A DNA stretch of 39,492 bases from an uncultured Clostridia bacterium. Its GTDB lineage: Bacteria > Bacillota > Clostridia > Oscillospirales > UBA644. The notes below the pieces were generated by a model, which saw nothing but the letters and a program-made list of their open reading frames with translations, did no database searches and was not told the DNA's origin. The DNA lies in assembly GCA_947305805.1 (NCBI GenBank), contig CAMZEM010000007.1, positions 1-39,492 of the forward strand, in the 5' to 3' direction. Within the stretch, counting starts at the first letter, position 1; the number at the start of each line of letters is the position of its first letter. A program made the position numbers and the translations under genes. Positions 9,261-19,289 of this stretch are shown piece by piece.

Positions 9261-10775
9261 TTATTTAGCGAGTTGGGAAATCAGCTCTTCATCAACGGTT
9301 ACTCCGGAAGTTGATTTGAGGTTTTCGATATATGAATTGTATTCCTGTGAAGCAAGAGTGGATTTAATGCTGAGCATCCAGTAGGGTTCGCCATCGGCAA
9401 CATAATAAACGATATGTGAGCCGTAGTCTGAATCAAAAAGCGCGCTGTCGCCGGGAGTTCTGGAATCGAAAATCCAGTCGTTTATCTCTGCTACAGTAAA
9501 GTAATTCTTGACAACGTTGGAAACAAGTCCTCCGTTTGCGGCTGAAGAACCGTCGGAATAAGTAACTGCGAGATCACCGAAACTCTCTGACGTTGCGGCG
9601 CCGCCTTTCCATTCTTCATATATTTTTTCCGCCTCTTCATGCGCCTTTGCAAGCGCTGCGGCCTGAGCGGCTTCGTGAGCGCCCTCTTCGCTGTCATCGT
9701 GCTCTTCTTCTTCGGCTTCGATGTAGATATGACGGATTTCAGCGGTATTGTATCTGTCAAGACCGCAGGAAATAAAGTAAATTACGTTAAACGCATTGTT
9801 TGCATCGAAAACTGCTTTGTCGCCCGCAACTCTTGATGTATCGAAAAGCCAGTCTGCAATTTCCGTGCTCAGGGTTGAATGCTTTGAGTCCTGAGTAAGA
9901 GTGAAGTTTTCGGAAAGACTTTCCTTTTCTTCATCTGACAGAACGTTTTCATTGAGGTATGCCTCAAAAGAAGCTTCGTCGGTAATTGCCTCGAGCATTG
10001 CGTTTGCGGAAGCGCGGGCTTCGTCTTTATAAGATTCGTCGCCTTCTTCAACGCTCTCGGGAACTTCATACTTGAAAACGAAAGAGCGGAACGAAGCGGT
10101 ATCGTAACTGAGTCTGTTTTCGTTGTAGTAGTTCTCGCAGTCTTCTTCGGAATAATCGTATGACCCTACGAGATCCTGATAATATTTCTGAGCCAGATTA
10201 ACTTTATACTGAATATCCTTGTAAACCTGCGTGGTTACGCCCTGGCCGTAAGCTGCCTGAAGATAATAGTCAACCGTGTATCCCAGAGAGGAAATCGCAT
10301 CGGAAAGCGTTTTAATTTCACTGTCCACACTTGCTTTGTCTTCATCGGTAAGAGTATATCCCTTTGCAACCGCTTCGTTGTAAAGAAGCGTTATTTCGGT
10401 AATTGAATTCTGTGCTCTCGTGCTGAAATAATCCGCCCAGGTCATTCCCGAGCTGTATTCCTGAGTGCTGAGGTCCTGTGAAAAATCAACGCCGAGATAA
10501 GATATCAGCGTGCTGTTTTCGCTTTGGAAAGACGAAACGGAGGCGTTGTAGAAGTATTTGAATTCAAGCCCCTTAATCTCGGTGTCTCCGACCTGCATTA
10601 CGGTTTTATTGTTGATATCGTTTGCCTGTTTTGCTATTACACTCCAGACAATAACGCCAACGAGTATTGCCGCTGCAATACAGATTGTTACGATTACCGC
10701 AGGAGAAAAGCTGCTGTTTGCATTTGTTTTAACGGCTGCGGTATTTTTTTTGTTGCTTTTTGCCAATTCACTCAT
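9261..10775 (-). CDS. Membrane-anchored peptidylprolyl isomerase, PpiC/SurA-like
   Basis: N-terminal TM (AVIVTICIAAAILVGVIVWSVI), SurA-N-like helices, parvulin motifs AEIRHIYI...FGDLAVTYSDGSSAANGGLV...YGSHIVYYV. Start taken as MSELAKSNKK at 10775. Confidence 0.88.
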   Translation of the reverse strand: MSELAKSNKKNTAAVKTNANSSFSPAVIVTICIAAAILVGVIVWSVIAKQANDINNKTVMQVGDTEIKGLEFKYFYNASVSSFQSENSTLISYLGVDFSQDLSTQEYSSGMTWADYFSTRAQNSITEITLLYNEAVAKGYTLTDEDKASVDSEIKTLSDAISSLGYTVDYYLQAAYGQGVTTQVYKDIQYKVNLAQKYYQDLVGSYDYSEEDCENYYNENRLSYDTASFRSFVFKYEVPESVEEGDESYKDEARASANAMLEAITDEASFEAYLNENVLSDEEKESLSENFTLTQDSKHSTLSTEIADWLFDTSRVAGDKAVFDANNAFNVIYFISCGLDRYNTAEIRHIYIEAEEEEHDDSEEGAHEAAQAAALAKAHEEAEKIYEEWKGGAATSESFGDLAVTYSDGSSAANGGLVSNVVKNYFTVAEINDWIFDSRTPGDSALFDSDYGSHIVYYVADGEPYWMLSIKSTLASQEYNSYIENLKSTSGVTVDEELISQLAK

Positions 10776-11049
10776 CCTATTCGTTTTTTCTGTTTCCGTA
10801 ATTCGCCTAAACATCGAAACTGCCGGAAAACATGAAGTTAATTTAAAAAGTATGCACCGACTGTCGGTCAATAAACATACACCGTCTATTTTATAATATT
10901 TTGAGCGTTTTGTCAAGCACTTTTTTTAATTTTATAAAAATATCATTATTCTGTCATACGGCAGCGTATTTATGAAGCAAACTGCAACAAGTCACAGTTT
11001 TGTCGAAAATAAATGGTATAATCTCGAAAAAGGTGACGGATGTGGTAAA

Positions 11050-11760
11050 ATGAGCTGGAATATCCGCAGCGAAATGCTGCTGGGCAGAGAATCGACCGAA
11101 ATACTCAAAGGCAAAACGGTTGCCGTAATAGGGCTCGGAGGCGTTGGCGGCCACGCAGTTGAAACGCTCGCGCGCTCGGGCATAGGAAATCTTATTCTTG
11201 CGGACAAAGACGATATTTCGCAGTCAAACATAAACCGTCAGCTGATTGCAACCGCAAAAAACGTAGGACAGCCAAAGGCATCGGAATGGGAAAAACGCGT
11301 TCTTGAAATCAATCCCGACTGCAACGTTACCGCACTTGAGCTTTTTTATCTTCCCGAAACACGCGACGAGGTTTTCGGCAGGCACATTGATTTTATAGTC
11401 GACGCTGTAGACACCGTAACGGCAAAGGTGGATCTGATAGTCCAGGCAAAGCAACGGAACATAGGCATTATAAGCAGTATGGGGCTCGGCAACAAGCTCG
11501 ATCCCGAAAAAATAAGGATAACCGATATATCGAAAACATCCGTATGCCGTCTTGCAAGGGTAATGCGTCACGAACTGAAAAAAAGAGGGATAAAAGACGT
11601 TCCCGTAATATTCAGCGACGAAGAGCCCACAGCTCCCCTGTTTGCCGACGAGAGCGAAACGGGGAGGAAAATACCTCCCGCATCGGTGCCGTGGGTGCCT
11701 TCGGTTGCGGGAATAATGATAGGCGGATACGTTGTTAAAAAACTGTTGGGAATTATATAA
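11050..11760 (+). CDS. tcdA: ThiF/E1-like tRNA threonylcarbamoyladenosine dehydratase
   Basis: VIGLGGVGGHAVETLARSGIGNLILADKDDISQSNINRQ; start taken as MSWNIRSEM at 11050. Confidence 0.92.
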   Translation: MSWNIRSEMLLGRESTEILKGKTVAVIGLGGVGGHAVETLARSGIGNLILADKDDISQSNINRQLIATAKNVGQPKASEWEKRVLEINPDCNVTALELFYLPETRDEVFGRHIDFIVDAVDTVTAKVDLIVQAKQRNIGIISSMGLGNKLDPEKIRITDISKTSVCRLARVMRHELKKRGIKDVPVIFSDEEPTAPLFADESETGRKIPPASVPWVPSVAGIMIGGYVVKKLLGII

Positions 11761-11798
11761 TCTTAAAATAAAACAAATGTGAAAAAGGAGAATCTGCA

Positions 11799-13340
11799 AT
11801 GTACGAAAACGGAAAAATCTATATGGGTCTTGCGGACACCGAACCTAAGGAACGCGTGTATATGCTTCTTAACCAGAGCAACCGTCACGGACTTATCGCG
11901 GGAGCGAGCGGTACCGGAAAAACGGTAACGATGAAGGTAATGGCGGAATCGTTTTCGTCGGCAGGCGTTCCGGTATTCATGTGCGACGTAAAAGGCGACG
12001 TTTCGGGTATGTGCGAACCCGGGCAGGACAACGCGGGCATGCAGAAACGCATTGACAAATTCGGAATAAGAGACACTTTTACATACCGCTCCTACCCCAC
12101 CGTCTTTTACGACCTTTACGGAAAACACGGACATCCGATAAGAGTTACCGTATCGGACATCGGTCCTTCGCTGCTTTCGAGAATACTCTGTCTTTCTGAA
12201 ATACAGGAAGCCGTTTTAAACGTTATTTTCAAGATAGCGGACGAAAAAGGGCTTAAAATATTAGATATGAAAGACCTGAAAGCGGTTATATCATACATTT
12301 CCGAGCACCGCGCGGAATACTCGCTTAAATACGGAAACATGACCGCGCAAAGTCTTTCGGCAATAACAAGAGCTCTTATCCCGCTTGAAAACGAAGGCGC
12401 AGAGCTGTTTTTCGGCGAACCGATGCTTGATATACACGACTGGATGCGGACGTCCGCGGACGGAAGAGGATATATAAACATTCTTCATGCGTCCGAAATA
12501 ATCAATACGCCACGTCTTTACGCGATTTTCCTTCTGTGGATGATGGCGGAGCTTTTTGAATCGCTGCCCGAAGTGGGAGATCCCGAAAAACCGAGACTCG
12601 TTTTCTTCTTTGACGAGGCGCATACGCTTTTTAAAGATCAGCCGAAATCGCTTATTGCGAAAATCGAGCAGACGGTAAAGCTCATACGTTCAAAAGGCGT
12701 TGGTATTTATTTTGTAACGCAGTCGCCCTCAGATATACCCGACAGCGTGCTTGCGCAGCTTTCAAACAAGGTTCAGCATGCGCTCAGAGCATATACGCCT
12801 ACCGAGCAGAAAGCGATAAGAGCAGCCGCGCAGAGTTTCAGACCGAACCCCGCATTCAAAACTGAGGACGTTATTACCCAGCTTGGAACGGGCGAGGCAA
12901 TTACATCGTTCCTTGACGAAAAAGGTATTCCGACAATCGTTCAGAAAACCGCAATAATCTGTCCCGAAAGCTCTATGAGCGAAGCCGCAGCAAGCTCAAA
13001 GGAAAACGCAATGCGCATGTCGCCCGTTTTCGGAAAATACGAAAATGCTGTAGACAACGAAAGCGCATACGAAGTGCTTGAAAAGCAGAATGCCGCGGAG
13101 GCGGAGCGCGCGGCGCTTGAAAAAGAGCGTGAAGAGCTCGAAAAAGAAAAGGAACGTCTGCGCAAGGAAAAGGAGAAAGCAGAAGCGGCGGAAGCAAAGA
13201 AAAAAGAAAAGGAAGCCGCCAAGAAAGAGGCGGAAGCAAAAAAGAAGAGCGACCGCAGAAAGTCAAAAATCGAAACGCAGCTTATAAGCACCGGCGCATC
13301 GGTACTGAAACGCGGACTTCTCGGTATTCTTAAATGGTAA
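11799..13340 (+). CDS. HerA-like ATPase of the DUF853/YjgR type
   Basis: Walker A GASGTGKT, Walker B LVFFFDEAH, YFVTQSPSDIPDSVLAQLSNKVQHALRA; highly charged coiled coil and Lys/Arg tail. Confidence 0.92.
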   Translation: MYENGKIYMGLADTEPKERVYMLLNQSNRHGLIAGASGTGKTVTMKVMAESFSSAGVPVFMCDVKGDVSGMCEPGQDNAGMQKRIDKFGIRDTFTYRSYPTVFYDLYGKHGHPIRVTVSDIGPSLLSRILCLSEIQEAVLNVIFKIADEKGLKILDMKDLKAVISYISEHRAEYSLKYGNMTAQSLSAITRALIPLENEGAELFFGEPMLDIHDWMRTSADGRGYINILHASEIINTPRLYAIFLLWMMAELFESLPEVGDPEKPRLVFFFDEAHTLFKDQPKSLIAKIEQTVKLIRSKGVGIYFVTQSPSDIPDSVLAQLSNKVQHALRAYTPTEQKAIRAAAQSFRPNPAFKTEDVITQLGTGEAITSFLDEKGIPTIVQKTAIICPESSMSEAAASSKENAMRMSPVFGKYENAVDNESAYEVLEKQNAAEAERAALEKEREELEKEKERLRKEKEKAEAAEAKKKEKEAAKKEAEAKKKSDRRKSKIETQLISTGASVLKRGLLGILKW

Positions 13341-13348
13341 AATCAAAA

Positions 13349-13375
13349 ACGGCTGAAAACAATTCAGCCGTTTTT
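13349..13375. terminator. Bidirectional terminator between convergent genes
   Basis: ACGGCTGAA aacaa TTCAGCCGT with A-tract before and T-tract after. Confidence 0.8.
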
Positions 13376-13916
13376 ATATTTCATATCTGATATACTCACA
13401 GTTCGGTAAAAGGAACTTGTTCGCGTCGCCGAAGGGAATATTGTTTATAGCTTTGTTTATCATGCGCGAAACCATGCCGTGCGCCACGGCAAGAACCGTT
13501 TTTTCGGGATACGATGCTTTTATTTCGTCAAGCGTATTTTTAACGCGCTCATAAAAATCCGATATCGTTTCGCCGTTGTCGGGGGCGGAATTTATGTTTT
13601 CGGGAAGACAGATAAAGTCTATATACGTTCGGTCCGTATCTTCTTTGCCTTCCCAGTTGCCGAAGCTTCTTTCGCGAAGCCCGTCCATATAAACGACGGG
13701 GACCGACGGATGATATTCCGCTATGATTTCCGCCGTTGTTTTTGCCCGTAAAAGCGGCGAAGACACTATGACGTCAAAAGGCACGTCTTTAAGAAGAAGC
13801 GCCGTTTCGCGCGCCTGTTTTACGCCCTCCGCTGAAAGCGAAACATCGGTATTTCCCGTATAGCGTTTTACGGTATTGTATTCGGTTTTTCCGTGACGAA
13901 CAAGGTAAAGGATCAT
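13374..13916 (-). CDS. Histidine phosphatase (phosphoglycerate mutase-like) family protein
   Basis: LYLVRHGKTEYN, VSSPLLRAKTTAEII, AVAHGMVSR. Confidence 0.93.
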   Translation of the reverse strand: MILYLVRHGKTEYNTVKRYTGNTDVSLSAEGVKQARETALLLKDVPFDVIVSSPLLRAKTTAEIIAEYHPSVPVVYMDGLRERSFGNWEGKEDTDRTYIDFICLPENINSAPDNGETISDFYERVKNTLDEIKASYPEKTVLAVAHGMVSRMINKAINNIPFGDANKFLLPNCEYIRYEI

Positions 13917-14785
13917 AGCTCAAGATTTATCCAGTTTGAATAGATTGTTTTTGCGTTTTCACGCCACGTAAGAGGCGGCGGAGACGCAGGATTGTCGTTT
14001 GGGAAATAATGTTTGGGACAGTTGATTTTATCGCCTTTTTCAAGGTCTCTGAAATATTCGAGGGAAAGCGTTTCGGCGTCGTATTCGGGATGCCCCGTCA
14101 TAAATGTGATTTTTCTGTCTTTCGTTGCCGCCCAGAGAAATCCCGCTTCGTCAGATACTGCAAGAAGATCAAGATCGACGCATTTTTCTATATCTTCGGC
14201 ATAAACATCGGAATGACGGGAATGAGGCGTTAAAAATCCGTCTTCAACACCGAAACAGAGCGGATTTTCGGGCTGAATGAGCGTATGGGAAAACACGCCG
14301 AACATTTTTTCGGGCAAAGGGTGTTTGTTTATACCGAAATAACAGTTGAGAGCAGCCTGAGCACCCCAGCAGATCGTATATATTTTTTTAACGTGGGTTT
14401 CCGCCCACGCAAAAATTCCGCAAAGCTCGTTCCAGTATAAAACCTGGCCGAAATCAAGATGCTCCACCGGCGCTCCGGTAACGATCAGTCCGTCAAAATA
14501 ACAGTCTTTGTAAGCGTCAAACGGGCGGTAAAAGCGTTCGAGATATTCGCTTGCGGTGTTTTTTGAGGTATACGTAACGGTGTTCATCAGAAAAACGGAA
14601 ACGCTGTTTTTTGCAGTGAGAAACATCCTGATAAGCTGAGTCTCGGTTGCCTGTTTTGTGGGCATGAGATTGAGTATCAGGATTTTTTGCGAATCGGGTA
14701 TTCCGTCGGAATACACTCTGATATCCGCATTTTCCTCTTTAAGTTTTTCAACCGCGAGTAATCCGTCGGGAACAAATACTGCCAT
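13913..14785 (-). CDS. metA: Homoserine O-acyltransferase (MetA family)
   Basis: ILILNLMPTKQATETQLIRM, GLIVTGAPVEHLDFGQVLYW, TICWGAQAALNCYFG, FMTGHPEYD; 4-bp overlap with the downstream phosphatase gene. Confidence 0.95.
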   Translation of the reverse strand: MAVFVPDGLLAVEKLKEENADIRVYSDGIPDSQKILILNLMPTKQATETQLIRMFLTAKNSVSVFLMNTVTYTSKNTASEYLERFYRPFDAYKDCYFDGLIVTGAPVEHLDFGQVLYWNELCGIFAWAETHVKKIYTICWGAQAALNCYFGINKHPLPEKMFGVFSHTLIQPENPLCFGVEDGFLTPHSRHSDVYAEDIEKCVDLDLLAVSDEAGFLWAATKDRKITFMTGHPEYDAETLSLEYFRDLEKGDKINCPKHYFPNDNPASPPPLTWRENAKTIYSNWINLEL

Positions 14786-14806
14786 ATTTACACCGTTTTG
14801 TGGGAA

Positions 14807-15532
14807 TTATTTATCTTTTTCTTCGGATTTTTTCCAACCGTCTAAGTTTGAGCGTTCAATTGCGCCGAAAATGCGTTCGCGGATCCCTTTGTAATCCGCA
14901 TCGATATTCGCAATAACGTGTTTTACGGATTCACGCTCGGTGTTTCCGTTTGCCGGGCACGGATTTTCGATTACGGGCAGAGAGTATCTTCTGACCGTTT
15001 TTTTTATGTCCTTTTCGGGGACGAAAATCATGGGACGTATAACTTCTATGTCTTTTCTCGAAAGGTAAGTAACCGGCTGAAAAGTATTGAGCCGCGATTC
15101 GTGAATAAGACTTAAAAAGAACGTGTCTATAACGTCGTCTCTGTGGTGGCCGAGCGCAACCTTGTTCGCCCCTGCCTCCAGAGCGGCATCGTTTAAACTT
15201 CCGCGCCGCATTCTTGCGCAGAGCGAGCACGGATTTGATTCTTTTCTGATATCAAAAATGATTTTCGCTATCTCGGTTCTTTTGATTATAAGTTCAATAT
15301 TCTCTTTTTCGCAGAATTCTCCGAGCGGAGAAAAGTCCATACCCGTTCCGGGGTCTATAACTATGCCGACTATAGAATATTTTTTCGGGTAAAACTCCGA
15401 AAGTTTTGACAGGGCAAGAAGAAGCAGTGTGGAATCTTTACCTCCCGAACAGCCTACGGCTATTCTGTCCCCTTCGTCTATCATACCGTATTCGTCAACG
15501 GCTTTTCTTACAAGCGAAAGAATATGCTGCAT
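14807..15532 (-). CDS. PP-loop ATPase of the TtcA/TilS superfamily (tRNA thiolation-like)
   Basis: PP-loop VGCSGGKDSTLLLLAL; CSLC motif; LGHHRDDVIDTFFLSL. Confidence 0.88.
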   Translation of the reverse strand: MQHILSLVRKAVDEYGMIDEGDRIAVGCSGGKDSTLLLLALSKLSEFYPKKYSIVGIVIDPGTGMDFSPLGEFCEKENIELIIKRTEIAKIIFDIRKESNPCSLCARMRRGSLNDAALEAGANKVALGHHRDDVIDTFFLSLIHESRLNTFQPVTYLSRKDIEVIRPMIFVPEKDIKKTVRRYSLPVIENPCPANGNTERESVKHVIANIDADYKGIRERIFGAIERSNLDGWKKSEEKDK

Positions 15533-15533
15533 A

Positions 15534-16880
15534 TTATTTACCTATTACCGAGCCGTATACTTCTTTTATAAATGCCCTTGCCATTTCGGGAAAACCGTAA
15601 TCATCGGTTGTGGTCAGGCAGCCGTTGCAGGTGATAATAACTGCAGTTTTATCGGTGGGATCAAAGAATAATTCCGTAATTGCTCCGTATGCGTTGCCGC
15701 CGTGGCCGTAAAGAACTCTTCCCGGAACGATATCTTTTTTAAGCATAACGCAAAGGCCCGTTCCCACGTCTTTGTAAAGCGTGCCCCTCGCCCCGGTTGA
15801 AAGCATTTCGTCAACCGATTCCTCCGAAATGACGGAAACAAGGCCGACCGAGCCCTTGTTGAGAATAAGCTGAGCTATGCGGGCAAGTCCGGATGCGCCG
15901 ATATAAAGATTGCCGTGGGCGATACGGTAGTTATCCGTATCCGCAACTCTCCGCATTTCCGCGGCGAATTCGTCCATCTCTTCAAGCGTGTAGTTTACCT
16001 CGTTGCGAAGGTATATGGTGGCGATATTCGAACGGTTTTCGATTTCCGTTGAATAATATCCCGCATCGATGCCGAGAGGCGTGAAAACAGCGGATTTCAT
16101 ATAAGCGTTAAGCGAACCGCCGGTTGCCGCGGAAACGATACAGCCCGTCATTGCGGAGCCGAAATTTGAAAAATCGTAATCGTAGCCCGGTTTGGTTGAA
16201 TAGAAATTGCTTTTGGCATATTCGCCGTTAAGCATATTTTTCAGCGTCTGATATTTTATTTTGCCGTAAACAACGTCGTTATACGCACCGTAGTCCGAAA
16301 CGGAAGCGGTATGCGTCATAATCTGACGGAGGGTGATTTCTGAATCGGTTTTGGGATTTTTAACGGTATAGCCGAGAAAATCTCCGATTGGTTTATCAAG
16401 GTCGAGCTCTCCGCTTTCGCAAAGCGACAAAACGCCTACCGAGGTTACAAGCTCCGAAACACCTGCAACTCTGATAACCGTATCCGAAGTATACGGAATC
16501 GCATCCGAAACGCTGTCTGCTCTTTTCTGATCTCCGAATACATAGCTGTGTGTGATATCTCCGTCTTCGATTACTATAAGGGACATGCCTATAACTCTGT
16601 ATTCTTTTGCAAGCTGAAACATCGAGGCGGGCATTTCCTCATCCGTAAGAGAGGGTTTTTCAAGATAAGCCGGCTCGGGCTCTTCAACAACTTCCGGCTG
16701 CGGTTCGACTTCGGGAACGGGCTCGGGTTCGGGCTCGACGGGCTGTTCCGGAATAAGAAGATCGTTATCTGTAACGACAATGTCTTCGTTTTGAGGAAGC
16801 TTGATTATTATAACTATGAAAATAATAAGAAAGGCAAGGACAAAAAGTCCGAAAAAACGTTTGACATTTCTTACGTTCAC
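15534..16880 (-). CDS. Membrane-anchored serine hydrolase, class C beta-lactamase/DD-peptidase-like
   Basis: N-terminal TM, Pro/Glu-rich linker (EQPVEPEPEPVPEVEPQPEVVEEPEP), ITLRQIMTHTASVSDYG, YDFSNFGSAMTG, YGHGGNAYG. Confidence 0.85.
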   Translation of the reverse strand: MNVRNVKRFFGLFVLAFLIIFIVIIIKLPQNEDIVVTDNDLLIPEQPVEPEPEPVPEVEPQPEVVEEPEPAYLEKPSLTDEEMPASMFQLAKEYRVIGMSLIVIEDGDITHSYVFGDQKRADSVSDAIPYTSDTVIRVAGVSELVTSVGVLSLCESGELDLDKPIGDFLGYTVKNPKTDSEITLRQIMTHTASVSDYGAYNDVVYGKIKYQTLKNMLNGEYAKSNFYSTKPGYDYDFSNFGSAMTGCIVSAATGGSLNAYMKSAVFTPLGIDAGYYSTEIENRSNIATIYLRNEVNYTLEEMDEFAAEMRRVADTDNYRIAHGNLYIGASGLARIAQLILNKGSVGLVSVISEESVDEMLSTGARGTLYKDVGTGLCVMLKKDIVPGRVLYGHGGNAYGAITELFFDPTDKTAVIITCNGCLTTTDDYGFPEMARAFIKEVYGSVIGK

Positions 16881-17013
16881 CGTTTAACCTCCGTTTGTGT
16901 TGATTGTTCGGGTTATTTATATTAACAGATACTACTCCATTTTATTATGCTGAAATTATATCAAAAAAGCACGCTTTTGTCAAGCGTGCCGTGATATTAA
17001 TTATATGGCAAAA

Positions 17014-18324
17014 TTATGAGTTAATAACGAGATTTCTGATTGTTTCCGCAGAGCCGTAACCGTCGCACGGCATCGGAACGGCGCGGACACCGAGCGCATT
17101 TTCAACGTCCGATACGGATACGTCGTCGAGAAATCTGTCGTCGCGCAGCATTGCGTTGGGCAAAACGAGTATATTTCCAAGCGGTTTGCCTTTAAGCTGG
17201 GCAATAATATCCGTACCCGTAATAAGCCCGGTAACCGTGATTTTTTCGCCGAAAAAGTCGTTTTTTATAAAATGCAGATCCGGAGTAAGTCCGGGCAGTT
17301 TTTCGTTTATCTTGCGGAATCTGTCGGGAAGAACGGTTGAAAGAATCATGCCTGAAACGAAAGAAAGAGTGCATTTTTTATCGCAGAAATCAAAGACGTC
17401 AACCGCGTCGTCGAATTCTTCGATATAGGAAGAAAGCATTCCGACTCCGTTTTCTATCTGCTCGAATTCTTCGTAAAAATCACACGGCGGAAGAGGAGTT
17501 TTTGACGTGACGTAAAACTCATCCGAGCAGTAAAAGATACGCGTACCGTATTCTTCCTCGCATTTATCACCGACAGCGTTAACGGTTTTTAAAACTTCCG
17601 CGCATTCTTCCGGATTGAACGTTTCAAGCGGTTCGAGGCCTTCTCTGAATTTTGTAAGTCCGACGGGAACAATCGAAACGGAAGACACCGCAGGGTAAAG
17701 CGATTTTAAATCTTCGAGCGATTTTTTCAGAATTTCTCCGTCGTTGAAACCTTTGCAAAGCACTATCTGGCAGCGAAGATTTATTTTTGCGTCGGCAAAG
17801 CGGCGAAGAAGCTGCATTATGTTTTTTGCGTTCGGGTTTTTCATCATCTTAACCCGAACGTCGCCGTCGGTTGCGTGAACGGAAACGTTAAGGGGCGACA
17901 CGCGAAGGCTGCAGATTCTGTCTGCTTCTTCTGCGGTCAGATTTGTTAACGTAACATAGTTTCCCTGCAAAAGAGACAGGCGGAAATCGTCGTCTTTATA
18001 ATACATCGTTTCGCGCATATCTTTCGGCAGCTGGTCAATAAAGCAGAAAACGCATTTGTTTTTGCAGCTTTTGTGGGTATCCATGAGAAACGAGTCAAAA
18101 GTCAGTCCGAGCGAACCCGATTTGTTTGCGGCGGTGAAAACATATTCTTTTCCGTCCCGAATCACGCAGAACGAAAGCTTTTCGGCTGCGGTATGATACA
18201 TATAATCGAGGATATCGTTTATTTTTTTACCGTTGACGGAAACAAGGATATCGCCGTTTTTCAGCTTTCCGTAAAACGGACTGTTTTTGCTGATTTCTGT
18301 AACGTATGCCATATCTTTAAACAC
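17014..18324 (-). CDS. DUF512-family radical SAM-like Fe-S protein with N-terminal PDZ-like domain
   Basis: KSCKNKCVFCFIDQLPKDMRETMYYKDDDFRLSLLQGNYVTLTNL; NGDILVSVNGKKINDILDYMY. Confidence 0.92.
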   Translation of the reverse strand: MFKDMAYVTEISKNSPFYGKLKNGDILVSVNGKKINDILDYMYHTAAEKLSFCVIRDGKEYVFTAANKSGSLGLTFDSFLMDTHKSCKNKCVFCFIDQLPKDMRETMYYKDDDFRLSLLQGNYVTLTNLTAEEADRICSLRVSPLNVSVHATDGDVRVKMMKNPNAKNIMQLLRRFADAKINLRCQIVLCKGFNDGEILKKSLEDLKSLYPAVSSVSIVPVGLTKFREGLEPLETFNPEECAEVLKTVNAVGDKCEEEYGTRIFYCSDEFYVTSKTPLPPCDFYEEFEQIENGVGMLSSYIEEFDDAVDVFDFCDKKCTLSFVSGMILSTVLPDRFRKINEKLPGLTPDLHFIKNDFFGEKITVTGLITGTDIIAQLKGKPLGNILVLPNAMLRDDRFLDDVSVSDVENALGVRAVPMPCDGYGSAETIRNLVINS

Positions 18325-18401
18325 AAAAAACGGACGGGCGAACCGTTATTTTTAAAAATAACGATCCTCCCATCTTCATACGAACATGACCGAGGGAACG
18401 A

Positions 18402-18599
18402 TCACGCGCCTTTCTTTTCCTCATCCATCTTTATAACTTCTTTGCCGTTGTAGTAGCCGCAGTGGCCGCAAACACGGTGGGAAAGATGGTATTCGCCGCA
18501 ATGAGAGCATTTAACCATTCCGGGCATATCGAGTTTCCATACGCTGGAACGTCTTTTATGCTTTCTCTGCTTGGAAATTCTTCTCTTGGGAGCAATCAT
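18402..18599 (-). CDS. rpmF: 50S ribosomal protein L32
   Basis: [19 protein letters not shown]...[25 protein letters not shown]. Confidence 0.97.
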   Translation of the reverse strand: MIAPKRRISKQRKHKRRSSVWKLDMPGMVKCSHCGEYHLSHRVCGHCGYYNGKEVIKMDEEKKGA

Positions 18600-18650
18600 G
18601 TTTTACACCCTCCTTTATAAGCGCAGATTGCGATAAACAAAATGCAAAAT

Positions 18651-19061
18651 TTAGTTTTCACCGTAAATAATTTCGTATCCGTCGCCCTCAACACCCGGAC
18701 AGTCCTCACTGCAGAGTATCTGCATGGGAACCGCAAGAACGAGCGCGTCGCACACGGTTTTGTCAAGGTCTATTCGTCCGTCGGTAAACGTGACGGAATC
18801 GTCTTTTGAGCCCTCGTCTTCAAAAACCGTATCTATTTCTGTTTCAATGGGAAGTACGGCGTCTTTGCCGCATCTGTCACAGACGGAAACGTAAACTCCG
18901 CTTATATGAAGCCTGATAGATATTATTCCCGAAGTGTTGCGTATCTCGCCTTCGGCGTGAACATCCGAAAAATCCGCATCAAGAGCGGAAATATCAACGG
19001 GAGAATCAATGCGCAGAGAGGAGCCGTCGCTTTTTCTGACCGATGAAATGTCTATAAGCAT
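18651..19061 (-). CDS. DUF177/YceD family protein, upstream of rpmF
   Basis: Position immediately 5' of rpmF; CDRCGKDAVLPIETEIDTVF motif; acidic small protein. Confidence 0.87.
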   Translation of the reverse strand: MLIDISSVRKSDGSSLRIDSPVDISALDADFSDVHAEGEIRNTSGIISIRLHISGVYVSVCDRCGKDAVLPIETEIDTVFEDEGSKDDSVTFTDGRIDLDKTVCDALVLAVPMQILCSEDCPGVEGDGYEIIYGEN

Positions 19062-19205
19062 ATGCGTCCTCCTACATATAAGCAGTCACAGTAAAGAATA
19101 TTATATCATTTTTTCGGAAAATGTCAATAGTAATTTGATGATTTTTTTGTAAAATCGGCAAAATTCCGTTTTGTGTCAAACTCTTTCGGTATTTTTAATT
19201 TCCAC

Positions 19206-19234
19206 TTGACAATATTTTCAAATTGTGGTATAAT
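19206..19234 (+). promoter_or_regulatory. Sigma-A-type promoter for the E2-like gene
   Basis: TTGACA - 17 nt - TATAAT. Confidence 0.75.
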
Positions 19235-19289
19235 TCGAACAAATTATTGATTTTTATTCGTAAAAAACACAAATAAGGACGAGGATAGT

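Noticed and set aside
16660-16765. Pro/Glu repeat (EPEPVPEVEPQPEV) in the serine hydrolase
   Set aside because: Typical low-complexity wall-spanning linker between a TM anchor and an extracellular domain, not a DNA repeat element.
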